64,000 bases of DNA, taken from positions 184,217 to 248,216 of the forward strand of contig NZ_VDZH01000001.1 in the NCBI RefSeq assembly GCF_007673235.1. Reading direction: 5' to 3'. The notes below the pieces were generated by a model. The model was not told the DNA's origin, made no database searches, and saw nothing but the letters and a program-made list of their open reading frames with translations. Within the stretch, counting starts at the first letter, position 1, and every line of letters starts with the position of its first letter. Positions 53,845 through 63,913 of this stretch are shown here, piece after piece. The position numbers and the translations under genes were made by a program. Source of the stretch: Curtobacterium pusillum (GTDB lineage: Bacteria > Actinomycetota > Actinomycetes > Actinomycetales > Microbacteriaceae).

Positions 53845-55290
53845 ATGAGCACAGCTCCGGAAGTCCGCACGGTCGAGCGGCAGGGCACCGACGTCATCGC
53901 CGAGTCCGACCGGAAGGGACGTCCGAGGGACCTCTTCTGGCCGTGGTTCGCCGCGAACATCTCGGTGCTCGGTCTTGCCTACGGGTCGTTCGTCCTCGGG
54001 TTCGGCATCTCCTTCTGGCAGGCCACGATCGTCTCCGTCATCGGGGTGGCGTTCTCGTTCCTGCTGTGCGGGATCGTCGCGATCGCCGGCAAGCGGGGAT
54101 CGGCACCGACGATGGTCCTCGGTCGGGCGGCGTTCGGCGTCCGTGGCAACCGGCTGCCGGCCTTCTTGAGCTGGATCCTCACGGTCGGGTGGGAGACCGC
54201 GCTCGCGTCGCTGGCCGTCCTCGCGACGTCGACGGTGTTCCGCGAGCTCGGCTGGGACGGCGGTGTCCTGACGAAGCTCGTCGCGCTCGTGGTGGTCGCT
54301 GCGCTCGTGGTCGGTGCCGGCATCGCCGGGTTCGACGTGATCATGCGACTGCAGACCTGGATCACCGTGATCACCGCCGTGCTCACGATCGTCTACGTCG
54401 TGCTCGCGCTGCCCTCGATCGACCTCGGTGCGATCGCCGCACTGCCGTCCGGGAGCGCCCAGAACGTGGTCGGGGCCCTCGTCCTCGTGATGACCGGTTT
54501 CGGGCTCGGCTGGGTGAACGCCGCGGCGGACTACTCGCGGTACCTGCCCCGGTCGGCCTCGACCCGCGGGGTCGTCTGGTGGACGACCTTCGGGGGTGCA
54601 CTCGCGCCGATCGTGCTCGTCGTGCTCGGTGTCCTGCTGGCCGGGTCGTCGAAGGACCTCAACGCGGCGATCGGCGCCGACCCGATCGGTGCGCTCACGA
54701 CGGTGCTGCCGGTGTGGTTCCTCATCCCGTTCGCGCTCGTCGCGGTGCTCGGGCTGGTCGGTGGCGCCGTGCTCGACATCTACAGCTCCGGGCTGGCGCT
54801 GCTGAGTGCCGGCATCCGCATCCCGCGTCCGGTGGCTGCCGGGGTGGACGGCGTGTTCATGGTCGCGGGCGCCGTCTACGTGGTGTTCTTCGCCGACTCG
54901 TTCATCCAGCCGTTCCAGGCGTTCCTCGTCACGCTGGGCGTCCCGATCGCCGCGTGGTGCGGGGTGTTCGTCGCCGACGTCGTGATCCGCCGGGCGCCGT
55001 ACGCCGAGGGTGAGCTCGAGGACCGACGTGGACGCTACGGCGACGTCCGGTGGCTCGCCGTCGGCCTCGTCGTCGTCGGGACCGCGCTCGGCTGGGGGCT
55101 CGTGACGAACACCTACGGCGTGCCTGCCTGGCTCAACTGGCAGGGGTACCTGCTCGAGCCGTTCGGCCTCGGCGGGCGCACCGGCGCGTGGGCCTACGCG
55201 AACCTCGGTGTCCTCGTGGCGCTCGTCGTCGGGTTCCTCGGGACCCTGCTCTTCGCCCGCGGGTCGGTCCGTCGGCAGGAGCAGGCATGA
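53845..55290 (+). CDS. NCS1-family nucleobase permease
   Basis: A 481-residue cation-coupled permease of the purine-cytosine (NCS1) family with about twelve membrane helices, the usual length and layout. Family features are the first-helix region WPWFAANISVLGLAYGSFVLG, GKRGSAPTMVLGRAAFGVRGN, the substrate-site stretch GFGLGWVNAAADYSRYLP, and WLNWQGYLLEPFG near the end. The substrate could be cytosine, a purine, hydantoin or a pyridine compound; sequence alone does not say. The stop overlaps the start of the next gene (ATGA), a cysteine hydrolase that may act on the imported compound. This pair separates the rseP-type gene from ispG. Confidence 0.9.
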   Translation: MSTAPEVRTVERQGTDVIAESDRKGRPRDLFWPWFAANISVLGLAYGSFVLGFGISFWQATIVSVIGVAFSFLLCGIVAIAGKRGSAPTMVLGRAAFGVRGNRLPAFLSWILTVGWETALASLAVLATSTVFRELGWDGGVLTKLVALVVVAALVVGAGIAGFDVIMRLQTWITVITAVLTIVYVVLALPSIDLGAIAALPSGSAQNVVGALVLVMTGFGLGWVNAAADYSRYLPRSASTRGVVWWTTFGGALAPIVLVVLGVLLAGSSKDLNAAIGADPIGALTTVLPVWFLIPFALVAVLGLVGGAVLDIYSSGLALLSAGIRIPRPVAAGVDGVFMVAGAVYVVFFADSFIQPFQAFLVTLGVPIAAWCGVFVADVVIRRAPYAEGELEDRRGRYGDVRWLAVGLVVVGTALGWGLVTNTYGVPAWLNWQGYLLEPFGLGGRTGAWAYANLGVLVALVVGFLGTLLFARGSVRRQEQA

Positions 55291-55847
55291 GCGCGGTCGA
55301 CGCGGCGGTCGCGGGTGTGCCCGACGACGCGTGGCTCGTCGTGGTCGACATGCAGGAGGTCTTCACCGGCGACAGTCCCTGGGCCACCCCGCGCTACGAC
55401 CACGCCGCCGCGGGCATCGAGCGGTTGCTCCCGCGGTTCACCGGCCGCACGGTCTTCACCCGTTTCGTCGCACCGGAGCACCCGCAGGGTGCCTGGGTGC
55501 CGTACTACCGCGACTGGCCGTTCGCGCTCGTGCCGCACACCGACCCCGTCTGGGACCTGACCGAACCCTTCCGGACCGCCGCAGCCGACCGACGTGACCC
55601 CGTCGTCACCGCGACGAGCTTCGGCAAGTGGGGGACGGGCCTCCAGGAGGTCACCGGTGACCACCCGCACCTCGTCCTGGTCGGCGTGTCCACCGACTGC
55701 TGCGTCCTGTCCACCGCCCTGGCGGCCGCGGACGCCGGCGCCACCGTGACCGTCGTGGCGGACGCGTGCGCCGGCGCGAGCGACGACGACCACGAGCGGG
55801 CCCTCGCGGCGATGCGGCTCTACGCACCCCTCATCACGGTCGTCTGA
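55287..55847 (+). CDS. Isochorismatase-like cysteine hydrolase
   Basis: A 186-residue hydrolase of the family that includes nicotinamidases, N-carbamoyl amidases and isochorismatases. The catalytic triad is visible: Asp in LVVVDMQEVF, Lys in TSFGKWGTG, and Cys in VGVSTDCCVLST. The metal ligands typical of nicotinamidases are not clear. It overlaps the permease stop, so uptake and hydrolysis of one amide or ureide compound is the likely joint role (inference). Confidence 0.85.
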   Translation: MSAVDAAVAGVPDDAWLVVVDMQEVFTGDSPWATPRYDHAAAGIERLLPRFTGRTVFTRFVAPEHPQGAWVPYYRDWPFALVPHTDPVWDLTEPFRTAAADRRDPVVTATSFGKWGTGLQEVTGDHPHLVLVGVSTDCCVLSTALAAADAGATVTVVADACAGASDDDHERALAAMRLYAPLITVV

Positions 55848-55870
55848 TCCGAACGCCCGACCACTGCGCG

Positions 55871-55883
55871 TAGAGTGCACCTC
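55871..55883 (+). promoter_or_regulatory. Leaderless promoter of ispG
   Basis: TAGAGT (55871-55876) ends 7 nt before GTG 55884. An earlier GTG at 55875 lies inside the -10 box, so it is not the start. Confidence 0.6.
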
Positions 55884-57035
55884 GTGCCTGCAGTGAACCT
55901 CGGTCTGCCGAAAGTCCCCGAAACCCTCGCCCCGCGCCGCAAGTCCCGGCAGATCCGGGTCGGCAAGGTGCTCGTGGGCGGCGACGCGCCGGTGTCCGTC
56001 CAGTCGATGACCACGACGCCGACGACGAACATCAACGCCACCCTGCAGCAGATCGCGGAGCTCACGGCATCCGGTTGCGACATCGTCCGTGTGGCGGTCC
56101 CGACGCAGGACGACGCCGACGCGCTGCCGATCATCGCGAAGAAGTCGCAGATCCCGGTCATCGCCGACATCCACTTCCAGCCGAAGTACGTCTTCCAGGC
56201 CATCGACGCCGGATGCGCCGCGGTCCGAGTGAACCCGGGCAACATCCGGAAGTTCGACGACCAGGTCGGTGCCATCGCCCGCGCCGCGAAGGACGCCGGC
56301 GTGTCGCTCCGCATCGGGGTCAACGCCGGATCGCTCGAGCCGAGCCTGCTCCAGAAGTACGGCAAGGCCACACCCGAGGCGCTCGTCGAGTCCGCCGTGT
56401 GGGAAGCCAGCCTGTTCGAGGAGCACGACTTCCACGACTTCAAGATCTCGGTCAAGCACAACGACCCGATCGTCATGGTCAAGGCCTACCGGCAGCTCGC
56501 AGCCGCGGGGGACTGGCCGCTGCACCTCGGCGTGACCGAGGCCGGACCGGAGTTCCAGGGCACCATCAAGAGCGCGACGGCGTTCGGCATCCTGCTCGCC
56601 GAGGGCATCGGTGACACGATCCGCGTGTCCCTCTCCGCCCCGCCCGCACAAGAGGTGAAGGTCGGTCTGCAGATCCTGCAGTCCCTGAACCTCCGCGAGC
56701 GCAAGCTCGAGATCGTCTCCTGCCCGAGCTGCGGCCGCGCGCAGGTCGACGTGTACCAGCTGGCGAACGACGTCACCAAGGGCCTCGAGGGCATGACCGT
56801 CCCGCTCCGCGTCGCCGTCATGGGCTGCGTCGTGAACGGCCCGGGCGAGGCCCGCGAGGCCGACCTCGGCGTCGCGTCGGGCAACGGCAAAGGCCAGATC
56901 TTCGTCAAGGGGCAGGTCATCAAGACCGTGCCCGAGGCTGAGATCGTGGAGACGCTCATCACCGAGGCGAACCGTCTCGCCGAGGACATGGGCCCCGCGG
57001 CCGGCACCGGCAAGCCCCTCGTCGTCACGTCCTAG
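55884..57035 (+). CDS. ispG: 4-hydroxy-3-methylbut-2-en-1-yl diphosphate synthase (GcpE)
   Basis: Penultimate MEP-pathway enzyme, a [4Fe-4S] protein of 383 residues that converts ME-cPP to HMBPP. The TIM barrel begins with the [17 protein letters not shown] motif, and the cluster ligands are in [10 protein letters not shown] and [19 protein letters not shown] 55884 is preferred over GTG 55875 because of the -10 box. The downstream gene is proS, each with its own leaderless promoter. Confidence 0.97.
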   Translation: MPAVNLGLPKVPETLAPRRKSRQIRVGKVLVGGDAPVSVQSMTTTPTTNINATLQQIAELTASGCDIVRVAVPTQDDADALPIIAKKSQIPVIADIHFQPKYVFQAIDAGCAAVRVNPGNIRKFDDQVGAIARAAKDAGVSLRIGVNAGSLEPSLLQKYGKATPEALVESAVWEASLFEEHDFHDFKISVKHNDPIVMVKAYRQLAAAGDWPLHLGVTEAGPEFQGTIKSATAFGILLAEGIGDTIRVSLSAPPAQEVKVGLQILQSLNLRERKLEIVSCPSCGRAQVDVYQLANDVTKGLEGMTVPLRVAVMGCVVNGPGEAREADLGVASGNGKGQIFVKGQVIKTVPEAEIVETLITEANRLAEDMGPAAGTGKPLVVTS

Positions 57036-57054
57036 CACCCGCCCCGCGCGCCGC

Positions 57055-57066
57055 TAGGCTTGCCCC
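57055..57066 (+). promoter_or_regulatory. Leaderless promoter of proS
   Basis: TAGGCT (57055-57060) ends 6 nt before GTG 57067. Confidence 0.6.
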
Positions 57067-58818
57067 GTGGTCACACGGCTTTCGCATCTCTTCCTCCGTA
57101 CGCTCCGCGACGATCCCTCCGACGCCGAGGTGACGAGCGCGAAGCTGCTCGTCCGCGCCGGCTACGTCCGTCGCCAGGCCCCGGGCATCTTCGCCTGGCT
57201 GCCGCTCGGCCTCCGGGTCCGTGCGCGCATCGAGGGCATCATCCGCGACGAGATGGTGGCAGCCGGCGCGCAGGAGGTCCTGCTCCCGGCGCTCCTGCCG
57301 CGCGAGCCGTACGAGGCGACGAACCGCTGGACCGAGTACGGCGACGGCATGTTCCGCCTGCAGGACCGCAAGGGTGCCGACTACCTCCTGGCCCCCACGC
57401 ACGAGGAGATGTTCGCGCTCCTGGTGAAGGATCTGTACTCGTCGTACAAGGACCTCCCGGTGACGCTGTTCCAGATCCAGGACAAGTACCGCGACGAGGC
57501 CCGTCCCCGCGCCGGTCTGCTGCGCGGCCGCGAGTTCACGATGAAGGACGCGTACTCGTTCGACCTCACCGACGAGGGCCTCGAGCGCAGCTACCAGGTC
57601 ATGCGCGACGCGTACGAGAAGATCTTCGCCCGGCTGGGCCTCGAGTACGTCATCGTCAAGGCGGACGCCGGGGCGATGGGCGGCTCGAAGTCCGAGGAGT
57701 TCCTGCACCCGATCGGCGTCGGCGAGGACACCTTCGTCCGCAGCGCGAACGGCTACGCGGCGAACGTCGAGGCGTACGTCGCCCCGGTGCCCGACGCCCT
57801 GCCGATCGAGGGGCAGCCGGAGCCCGTGCTCCTGCCCGAGTCGGACACGCCGACGATCGACACGCTCGTCGCCCACGCGAACGAGGTCGCCCCGCGCGAC
57901 GGCGCGCCGTGGAGCGCCGCCGACACGCTGAAGAACGTCGTCCTCGCCCTGACCCACCTCGACGGCACCCGCGAGGTCGTCGTGGTCGGCCTCCCCGGTG
58001 ACCGCGACGTCGACCTCAAGCGCGCCGAGGTTGCATTCGCGCCGGCCGAGGTCGAGGCGGCGGGCGACGACGACTTCCGGAAGCACAAGGGCCTGGTCAA
58101 GGGCTACATCGGCCCGCAGGTCCTCGGTGCCGACAGCGCCACGGGCATCCGCTACTTCGTCGACCCGCGCGTGGTCGACGGCACCGCGTGGATCACCGGA
58201 GCGAACGAGCGCGGCGTGCACGTCTCCGGCCTGGTCGCCGGACGTGACTTCGTCGCCGACGGTGTGGTCGAGGCGTCCGACGTGCGTGCGGGCGACCCGG
58301 CGCCGGACGGCTCCGGCCCCCTCGAGACCGCTCGTGGCATGGAGATCGGGCACGTCTTCCAGCTCGGCCGCAAGTACGCCGAGGCGCTCGGCCTCAAGGT
58401 GCAGGACGAGAACGGCAAGCTCCGCACGGTCACGATGGGCTCGTACGGCATCGGCGTGACGCGCATCCTCGCGATCCTGGCCGAGGCGCACAACGACGAG
58501 AAGGGCCTCGCCTGGCCGAAGAACGTCGCCCCGTTCGACGTGCACGTGGTCGCGACCGGTAGGGACGAGGTCGCCTACGAGCTGGCGACCGAGCTCGTCT
58601 CCCAGCTCGAGGGCGAGCGGTTCGAGGTCGTGTACGACGACCGGCCGAAGGTCTCGCCGGGCGTCAAGCTCCGCGACGCTGAACTGCTCGGCATGCCGAT
58701 CGTGGTGGTCGCCGGTCGCGGCGCAGCCGACGGCGTCGTCGAGCTGTGGAACCGCGCGAGCGGCGAACGCCGCGACGTGCCGGTCGCCGAGCTGCTCGAC
58801 GCGGTGCGCGCGATCTAG
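57067..58818 (+). CDS. proS: Prolyl-tRNA synthetase (bacterial type with editing domain)
   Basis: Class II synthetase of 583 residues charging tRNA-Pro. Motif 1 region is [22 protein letters not shown], motif 2 is [29 protein letters not shown] and motif 3 is [10 protein letters not shown]. The inserted editing domain (INS) spans about 225-385, including [14 protein letters not shown]. The C-terminal anticodon-binding domain spans about 480-583. A strong stem-loop follows the gene before nusA. Confidence 0.97.
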   Translation: MVTRLSHLFLRTLRDDPSDAEVTSAKLLVRAGYVRRQAPGIFAWLPLGLRVRARIEGIIRDEMVAAGAQEVLLPALLPREPYEATNRWTEYGDGMFRLQDRKGADYLLAPTHEEMFALLVKDLYSSYKDLPVTLFQIQDKYRDEARPRAGLLRGREFTMKDAYSFDLTDEGLERSYQVMRDAYEKIFARLGLEYVIVKADAGAMGGSKSEEFLHPIGVGEDTFVRSANGYAANVEAYVAPVPDALPIEGQPEPVLLPESDTPTIDTLVAHANEVAPRDGAPWSAADTLKNVVLALTHLDGTREVVVVGLPGDRDVDLKRAEVAFAPAEVEAAGDDDFRKHKGLVKGYIGPQVLGADSATGIRYFVDPRVVDGTAWITGANERGVHVSGLVAGRDFVADGVVEASDVRAGDPAPDGSGPLETARGMEIGHVFQLGRKYAEALGLKVQDENGKLRTVTMGSYGIGVTRILAILAEAHNDEKGLAWPKNVAPFDVHVVATGRDEVAYELATELVSQLEGERFEVVYDDRPKVSPGVKLRDAELLGMPIVVVAGRGAADGVVELWNRASGERRDVPVAELLDAVRAI

Positions 58819-58850
58819 CGGGTCACGTCCTCGACGCGACGGCAAGACGG

Positions 58851-58889
58851 ACGGGAGGCGCGGTGCCAGCTGGCACCGTCCCTCCCGTC
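58851..58889. terminator. Long stem-loop between proS and nusA
   Basis: An inner perfect palindrome CGGTGCCAGCTGGCACCG (58861-58878) is extended by an outer stem, ACGGGAGG against CCTCCCGT. A 2-nt internal bulge on each side separates the two stems. No U-tract follows. The left arm matches the dispersed GGAGGCGCGG motif. Probable terminator for proS. Confidence 0.6.
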
Positions 58890-58983
58890 TCGGCCGTCAC
58901 CCCGCTGGCGCGGTGCGCCGGTACCGGCGGGTGGGGCGCACCTCCCGTCCGTCGTCGGGCCGGGTCCGCGACCCGCAGTGCGG

Positions 58984-58989
58984 TAGTCT
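58984..58989 (+). promoter_or_regulatory. -10 box of the nusA operon
   Basis: TAGTCT, 62 nt before the nusA start, in the gap after the stem-loop. nusA has its own ribosome site (ACGGAGG), so this transcript has a leader. Confidence 0.45.
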
Positions 58990-59051
58990 GGTCGCCGACT
59001 TCCGCGCGGTTCCATCCGCGGGAGCGACTCATCTGAATACGGAGGCCCTCG

Positions 59052-60047
59052 GTGAAGATCGATCTCGCAGTCCTGCGACTCATGGAGCGTGAGCGGGAGA
59101 TCCCGTTCGACGAACTCGTCCAGATCATCGAACAGGCCATCCTGACGGCGTACCAGAAGCACCGCACGGAGAACGAGGAGCCCGTCGACGCGGACGTCCG
59201 CGTCGAGCTCGACCGCAAGTCCGGCGAGGTCTCGGTCTACGTGCCCGAGCGCGACGACGAGGGCACCGTGATCGGCGAGGCCGTCGACCAGCCCAGCGAC
59301 TTCGGTCGCATCGCCGCGTTCGCCGCCAAGCAGGTCATCAACCAGCGTCTGCGCGACATCGGCGACGACAAGATCCTCGGCGAGTTCCGCGGCAAGGAAG
59401 GCGACATCGTCGCGGGCATCGTCCAGCAGGGTCCGAACCCGAAGATGGTGCACGTCGACCTCGGCACGGTCGAGGCGATCCTGCCGCCGGAGGAGCAGGT
59501 GCCGGGCGAGGACTACAAGCACGGGTCCCGCATCCGCGTGTACGTCACGAGCGTCGGTCGCGGTGCCAAGGGTCCGCAGATCACGGTGTCCCGCACGCAC
59601 CCGGGCCTGGTCCGGAAGCTGTTCGCCCTCGAGGTCCCGGAGATCGCCTCCGGCGTCGTCGAGATCACCTCCCTCGCTCGCGAGGCCGGCCACCGCACGA
59701 AGATCGCGGTCAAGGCGAACGAGCCGGGCGTGAACGCGAAGGGTGCGTGCATCGGCGAGCTCGGTGCCCGCGTGCGCGCCGTGACGACGGAGCTCGGTGC
59801 CGAGAAGATCGACATCGTCGACTACTCGTCGGACCTCGCGTCGTTCGTCGCGAGCGCCCTGTCGCCCGCCAAGGTCACGAGCGCCTTCGTGCTCGACGCC
59901 TCGACGAAGGCCGTCCGTGCCCTCGTGCCGGACTACCAGCTGTCGCTCGCGATCGGCAAGGAGGGGCAGAACGCTCGCCTCGCCGCCAAGCTCACGGGTG
60001 CCCGGATCGACATCCAGCCGGACTCGATCCTGGACGGCGAGGACTGA
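59052..60047 (+). CDS. nusA: Transcription termination/antitermination factor NusA
   Basis: RNA polymerase-associated factor, 331 residues, without the C-terminal acidic repeats of E. coli NusA, as in other actinobacteria. The N-terminal polymerase-binding domain has IPFDELVQIIEQAILTAYQ. It is followed by S1 (about 107-180, GDIVAGIVQQ), KH1 (GHRTKIAVKANEPGVNAKG) and KH2 (LSLAIGKEGQNARLAAKLTG). GTG 59052 follows ACGGAGG. The genes ylxR, infB and rbfA follow in the classic nusA-infB order. Confidence 0.97.
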   Translation: MKIDLAVLRLMEREREIPFDELVQIIEQAILTAYQKHRTENEEPVDADVRVELDRKSGEVSVYVPERDDEGTVIGEAVDQPSDFGRIAAFAAKQVINQRLRDIGDDKILGEFRGKEGDIVAGIVQQGPNPKMVHVDLGTVEAILPPEEQVPGEDYKHGSRIRVYVTSVGRGAKGPQITVSRTHPGLVRKLFALEVPEIASGVVEITSLAREAGHRTKIAVKANEPGVNAKGACIGELGARVRAVTTELGAEKIDIVDYSSDLASFVASALSPAKVTSAFVLDASTKAVRALVPDYQLSLAIGKEGQNARLAAKLTGARIDIQPDSILDGED

Positions 60048-60113
60048 CGGTTTCGCTCGCGGCATGTCCGGTCCGGGCGTGCCGGATCGCGGTCGTCGGA
60101 GGGGAGGAGTAAG

Positions 60114-60428
60114 GTGGTTCCCGTCAGAACATGCATCGGCAGTCGTCGTCGTGCTCCCCGGTCCTCCCTCCTCCGTGTCGTCGCCCTGAGTGACGGTCGC
60201 GTCGTGGCGGACCCGAAGGCAGTCATGCCGGGTCGGGGAGCCTGGCTCACACCGACGGTCGAAGCACATGATCAGGCCACCAAGCGCAGGGCTTTCCGCC
60301 GGGCGCTCCGGCTGGATCATGAACCGGACACGTCCGCGGTGCGTGACTACCTCGAAGCGCTCAGCGCTGAGGGACAGGCACGTCACCAGGACACGACAGA
60401 ACAGGCTGAACGGCTTATGGACAACTGA
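60114..60428 (+). CDS. ylxR: YlxR-family RNA-binding protein (DUF448)
   Basis: A 104-residue basic protein. The family start is PVRTCIGSRRRAPRSSLLRVV and the conserved core GRGAWLTPTVEAHDQATKRRAFRRAL follows. YlxR proteins bind nucleic acid and, in Bacillus and Clostridium-related species, RNase P or other RNA; the role here is unproven. A strong ribosome site (GGAGGGGAGGAG) precedes GTG 60114. It sits between nusA and infB as usual. Confidence 0.92.
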   Translation: MVPVRTCIGSRRRAPRSSLLRVVALSDGRVVADPKAVMPGRGAWLTPTVEAHDQATKRRAFRRALRLDHEPDTSAVRDYLEALSAEGQARHQDTTEQAERLMDN

Positions 60429-60503
60429 TGAGCGGCTCGAAATGAGACCCGTCATCCATTGAGTCCTGCCCCTTGCACGGGGTGGGACCCGTGAAGGAGA
60501 ACA

Positions 60504-63356
60504 GTGGCAAAACCACGCGTACACGAGATCGCATCCGAACTCGGTGTCGACAGCAAGACCGCAATGGAGAAGCTCAAGGAACTCGGCGAATTCGTCAAGG
60601 GCCCGAGCTCGAGCGTCGAACCCCCCGTCGCACGCAAGCTCCGCGCTGCACTGCAGGCTGACGGCGCCTCGGCGTCGAAGCCGGCCGCGGCACAGACCCC
60701 GAGTGCGCCCGCCACGGCGGCCGCACCGAAGTCGAGCGCACCGAAGCCGGGCGGCCCCCGCCCGGGTCCGGCGCGTCCGGCACCCACCCCCGAGCCCGAG
60801 CCCGAGGTGCAGGCGCCCGCCGCCGACGTGCCGACGCCGGCGGCGCCGAAGTCCGTCGCACAGCGGCAGGCCGAGGCCGAGGCCGCGCGGAAGGCCGCCG
60901 CTGCCGAGAAGGCCGCCGCCGAGAAGTCCGGCGACGCCGGTGACGGCGCAGCCCCCGAGGCGAAGAGCGACGCCGTCAAGCCCGGTGGCGCTCCGAAGCC
61001 CGGTGCAGCAGCCGGTCCGAAGCCGGGTGGCCCGAAGCCGGGCGCACGCCCGGGCAACAACCCCTACGCGTCGAGCCAGGGCATGGGCTCCCGCCCGCCG
61101 CGTCCGGGCAACAACCCGTACTCGTCCAACCAGGGCATGGGCCAGCGTCCCGCCGGTGGTGCCGGTGGCGGCAACGGCATCCCGCGCCCCGCTCCGCCGC
61201 GTCCGGGCGTTCCCCGTCCGGGTGCTCCGCGTCCCGGTGGTCCCGGTCAGGGCAACCGTCCGAACGGCTTCGGGCAGCGCCCGGGCCAGGGTGGCGGCGG
61301 TCGTGGCGGCCCCGGTGGTCGTCCGGGCGGTGCCGGTGGAGCCGGTGGCGGCTTCCCGCGTCCGGCCTTCAGCGGCCCGCGTCCCGCCGGTGGCGGTGGC
61401 CGCGGTCGTGGCCCCGGTGGCGGTACCGCTGGTGCGTTCGGTCGCGGTGGCGGCAAGAGCCGTGCCCGCAAGTCGAAGCGGACGAAGCGCGCCGAGTACG
61501 AGATGCGGCAGGCGCCGTCGCTCGGTGGTGTGCAGGTCCCTCGCGGTGACGGCAACACGGTCGTGCGACTCCGTCGTGGTGCGAGCATCTCGGACTTCGC
61601 GGACAAGATCGACGCGAGCCCCGGCAACCTGGTGACGGTGCTGTTCCACCTCGGTGAGATGGCGACCGCGACCGAGTCGCTGGACGAGGCCACGTTCGAG
61701 GTCCTCGGCGACGAGCTGGGCTACAAGATCCAGATCGTCTCGCCCGAGGACGAGGACAAGGAGCTCCTCGAGGGCTTCGACATCGACATCGACGCCGAGT
61801 ACGCCGACGAGGACGACTCCGTCCTGCAGCAGCGTCCCCCGGTCGTCACCGTCATGGGCCACGTCGACCACGGTAAGACCCGCCTGCTCGACGCGATCCG
61901 GAACTCGAAGGTCGTCGAGGGCGAGGCCGGTGGCATCACCCAGCACATCGGTGCGTACCAGATCGTCACCGAGCACGAGGGCATCGAGCGTCCGATCACG
62001 TTCATCGACACCCCGGGTCACGAGGCCTTCACGGCCATGCGTGCCCGTGGTGCGCAGGTCACCGACATCGCGATCCTCGTGGTCGCGGCGGACGACGGCA
62101 TCATGCCCCAGACGATCGAGGCGCTGAACCACGCCCAGTCGGCGAACGTGCCGATCGTGGTCGCGGTGAACAAGATCGACAAGGAAGGCGCGAACCCGGC
62201 CAAGGTCCGCCAGCAGCTCACCGAGTACAACCTGGTGGCCGAGGAGTACGGCGGCGACGTCATGTTCGTCGACGTCTCGGCTCGTCAGAACATCGGTATC
62301 CAGGAGCTCCTGGACGCCGTGCTGCTGACCGCCGACGCCGGTCTCGACCTGCGTGCGAACCCCGACAAGGACGCCCGAGGCGTCGCGATCGAAGCACGGC
62401 TCGACAAGGGCCGTGGTGCGGTGGCGACCGTCCTCATCCAGTCCGGGACGCTGCACGTCGGCGACGCCATCGTGGCGGGTACGGCCTACGGCCGGGTCCG
62501 TGCGATGACCGACGAGAACGGCGTGGCGGTCAAGGCCGCGACGCCGAGCCGCCCGGTCCAGGTGCAGGGTCTGTCCTCGGTGCCCCGCGCCGGTGACACG
62601 TTCCTCGTCACCGAAGAGGACCGCACGGCACGTCAGATCGCCGAGAAGCGTGAAGCCGCCGAGCGCAACGCCCAGCTGGCCAAGGCCCGCAAGCGCATCT
62701 CGCTCGAGGACTTCACCCGCGCACTCGAAGAGGGCAAGGTCGACTCGCTCAACCTCATCATCAAGGGTGACGTCTCCGGTGCCGTCGAGGCACTCGAGCA
62801 GTCGCTCCTGGACATCGAGGTCGACGACAGCGTCCAGCTCCGCATCCTGCACCGCGGTGTGGGTGCGATCACGGAGTCGGACATCGACCTGGCCACGATC
62901 GACAACGCGATCGTCGTCGGCTTCAACGTCCGCCCGGACGTCAAGGCCCGCGAGCGTGCGGCGCGCGAAGGCATCGACGTGCGCTTCTACTCGGTCATCT
63001 ACAACGCACTCGAGGACATCGAGCAGTCCCTCAAGGGCATGCTCAAGCCCGAGTACGAAGAGGTCCAGTCGGGTGTCGCCGAGATCCGCGAGGTGTTCCG
63101 TTCCTCCAAGTTCGGCAACATCGCGGGTGTCATCGTCCGCTCCGGCACGATCACGCGCAACGCCAAGGCGCGCGTCATCCGCGAAGGCGTGGTGCTCGCC
63201 GATGGTCTGGCCATCGAGTCGCTGCGTCGCTTCAAGGACGACGTGACCGAGGTCCGCACGGACTTCGAAGCCGGTATCGGTCTGGGCAAGTTCAACGACA
63301 TCCAGATCGGCGACGAGATCGAGACCACCGAGCTCGTCGAGAAGCCGCGCGACTAG
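60504..63356 (+). CDS. infB: Translation initiation factor IF-2
   Basis: GTPase that brings fMet-tRNA to the 30S subunit; 950 residues. The N-terminal winged-helix IF2_N ([19 protein letters not shown]) leads into a long Ala/Pro/Gly-rich disordered segment (about 50-330) with repeats such as [11 protein letters not shown] and [11 protein letters not shown], then a basic linker. The G domain (about 450-620) has G1 [11 protein letters not shown]3 DTPGHEAF and G4 NKIDK. Domains II-IV follow to the C-terminus. GTG 60504 follows GAAGGAGAACA. Confidence 0.98.
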   Translation: MAKPRVHEIASELGVDSKTAMEKLKELGEFVKGPSSSVEPPVARKLRAALQADGASASKPAAAQTPSAPATAAAPKSSAPKPGGPRPGPARPAPTPEPEPEVQAPAADVPTPAAPKSVAQRQAEAEAARKAAAAEKAAAEKSGDAGDGAAPEAKSDAVKPGGAPKPGAAAGPKPGGPKPGARPGNNPYASSQGMGSRPPRPGNNPYSSNQGMGQRPAGGAGGGNGIPRPAPPRPGVPRPGAPRPGGPGQGNRPNGFGQRPGQGGGGRGGPGGRPGGAGGAGGGFPRPAFSGPRPAGGGGRGRGPGGGTAGAFGRGGGKSRARKSKRTKRAEYEMRQAPSLGGVQVPRGDGNTVVRLRRGASISDFADKIDASPGNLVTVLFHLGEMATATESLDEATFEVLGDELGYKIQIVSPEDEDKELLEGFDIDIDAEYADEDDSVLQQRPPVVTVMGHVDHGKTRLLDAIRNSKVVEGEAGGITQHIGAYQIVTEHEGIERPITFIDTPGHEAFTAMRARGAQVTDIAILVVAADDGIMPQTIEALNHAQSANVPIVVAVNKIDKEGANPAKVRQQLTEYNLVAEEYGGDVMFVDVSARQNIGIQELLDAVLLTADAGLDLRANPDKDARGVAIEARLDKGRGAVATVLIQSGTLHVGDAIVAGTAYGRVRAMTDENGVAVKAATPSRPVQVQGLSSVPRAGDTFLVTEEDRTARQIAEKREAAERNAQLAKARKRISLEDFTRALEEGKVDSLNLIIKGDVSGAVEALEQSLLDIEVDDSVQLRILHRGVGAITESDIDLATIDNAIVVGFNVRPDVKARERAAREGIDVRFYSVIYNALEDIEQSLKGMLKPEYEEVQSGVAEIREVFRSSKFGNIAGVIVRSGTITRNAKARVIREGVVLADGLAIESLRRFKDDVTEVRTDFEAGIGLGKFNDIQIGDEIETTELVEKPRD

Positions 63357-63369
63357 TCGCGTGAGTACC

Positions 63370-63407
63370 CTGGGCCCCGGTCTCCTTCACGGGAGGCCGG
63401 GGCCCAG
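63370..63407 (+). terminator. Strong stem-loop between infB and rbfA
   Basis: CTGGGCCCCGG and CCGGGGCCCAG form an 11-bp stem, with a further CTCC/GGAG pairing inside a loop. It starts 14 nt after the infB stop. Likely an attenuator or processing site, since rbfA is usually co-transcribed with infB. Confidence 0.55.
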
Positions 63408-63445
63408 CCCCGTTCCAGAGCAAGACATCGCCACAGGAGGCACCC

Positions 63446-63904
63446 ATGGCCGATCCGCAGCGCGCACGCAAGATGGCGGACCGCATCAAGGAAGTCGTCG
63501 CACGCCGACTCGACAAGGGTCTGCGTGACCCCCGGCTCGGGTTCGTGACGATCACCGACGTCCGCGTGACCGGTGACCTGCAGCACGCCTCGATCTTCTA
63601 CACGGTGTACGGCACCGACGAGGAGCGTGCCGACTCGGCAGCAGCGCTCAAGGCCGCGACGGGCATGCTCCGCTCGGAGGTCGGCAAGAACATCACGGCG
63701 CGGCTCACCCCGTCGCTCGAGTTCATCGCCGACGCCCTGCCGGAGACCTCGGCGCACATGGAGGACCTGCTCGTGCAGGCCCAGGTGCGCGACGAGCAGG
63801 TGCGTGCGGCGGCGGCCGGTGCGAGCTACGCCGGTGACGCCGACCCGTACAAGCACGACGAGGACGAGGACGAGGACGGCGACGCCGACGAGGCGCGCGC
63901 CTGA
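63446..63904 (+). CDS. rbfA: 30S ribosome-binding factor A
   Basis: Cold-shock and maturation factor for the 16S rRNA 5' end; 152 residues. The KH-like core is RARKMADRIKEVVARRLDKG, then DPRLGFVTITDVRVTGDLQHASIFYTVYG and TARLTPSLEFIADALPE. A long acidic C-terminal tail (YKHDEDEDEDGDADEARA) extends past the core fold. The ATG at 63446 follows ACAGGAGGCACCC, a strong ribosome site. Confidence 0.95.
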   Translation: MADPQRARKMADRIKEVVARRLDKGLRDPRLGFVTITDVRVTGDLQHASIFYTVYGTDEERADSAAALKAATGMLRSEVGKNITARLTPSLEFIADALPETSAHMEDLLVQAQVRDEQVRAAAAGASYAGDADPYKHDEDEDEDGDADEARA

Positions 63905-63913
63905 CCCGTCCGG

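Noticed and set aside
55875-55883. GTG 55875 as the ispG start
   Set aside because: It overlaps the TAGAGT -10 box that fits the leaderless start at GTG 55884.
58815-62852. A 1345-codon minus-strand frame opposite proS, nusA and infB
   Set aside because: Shadow of conserved genes; its low-complexity part reflects the infB Ala/Pro/Gly region.
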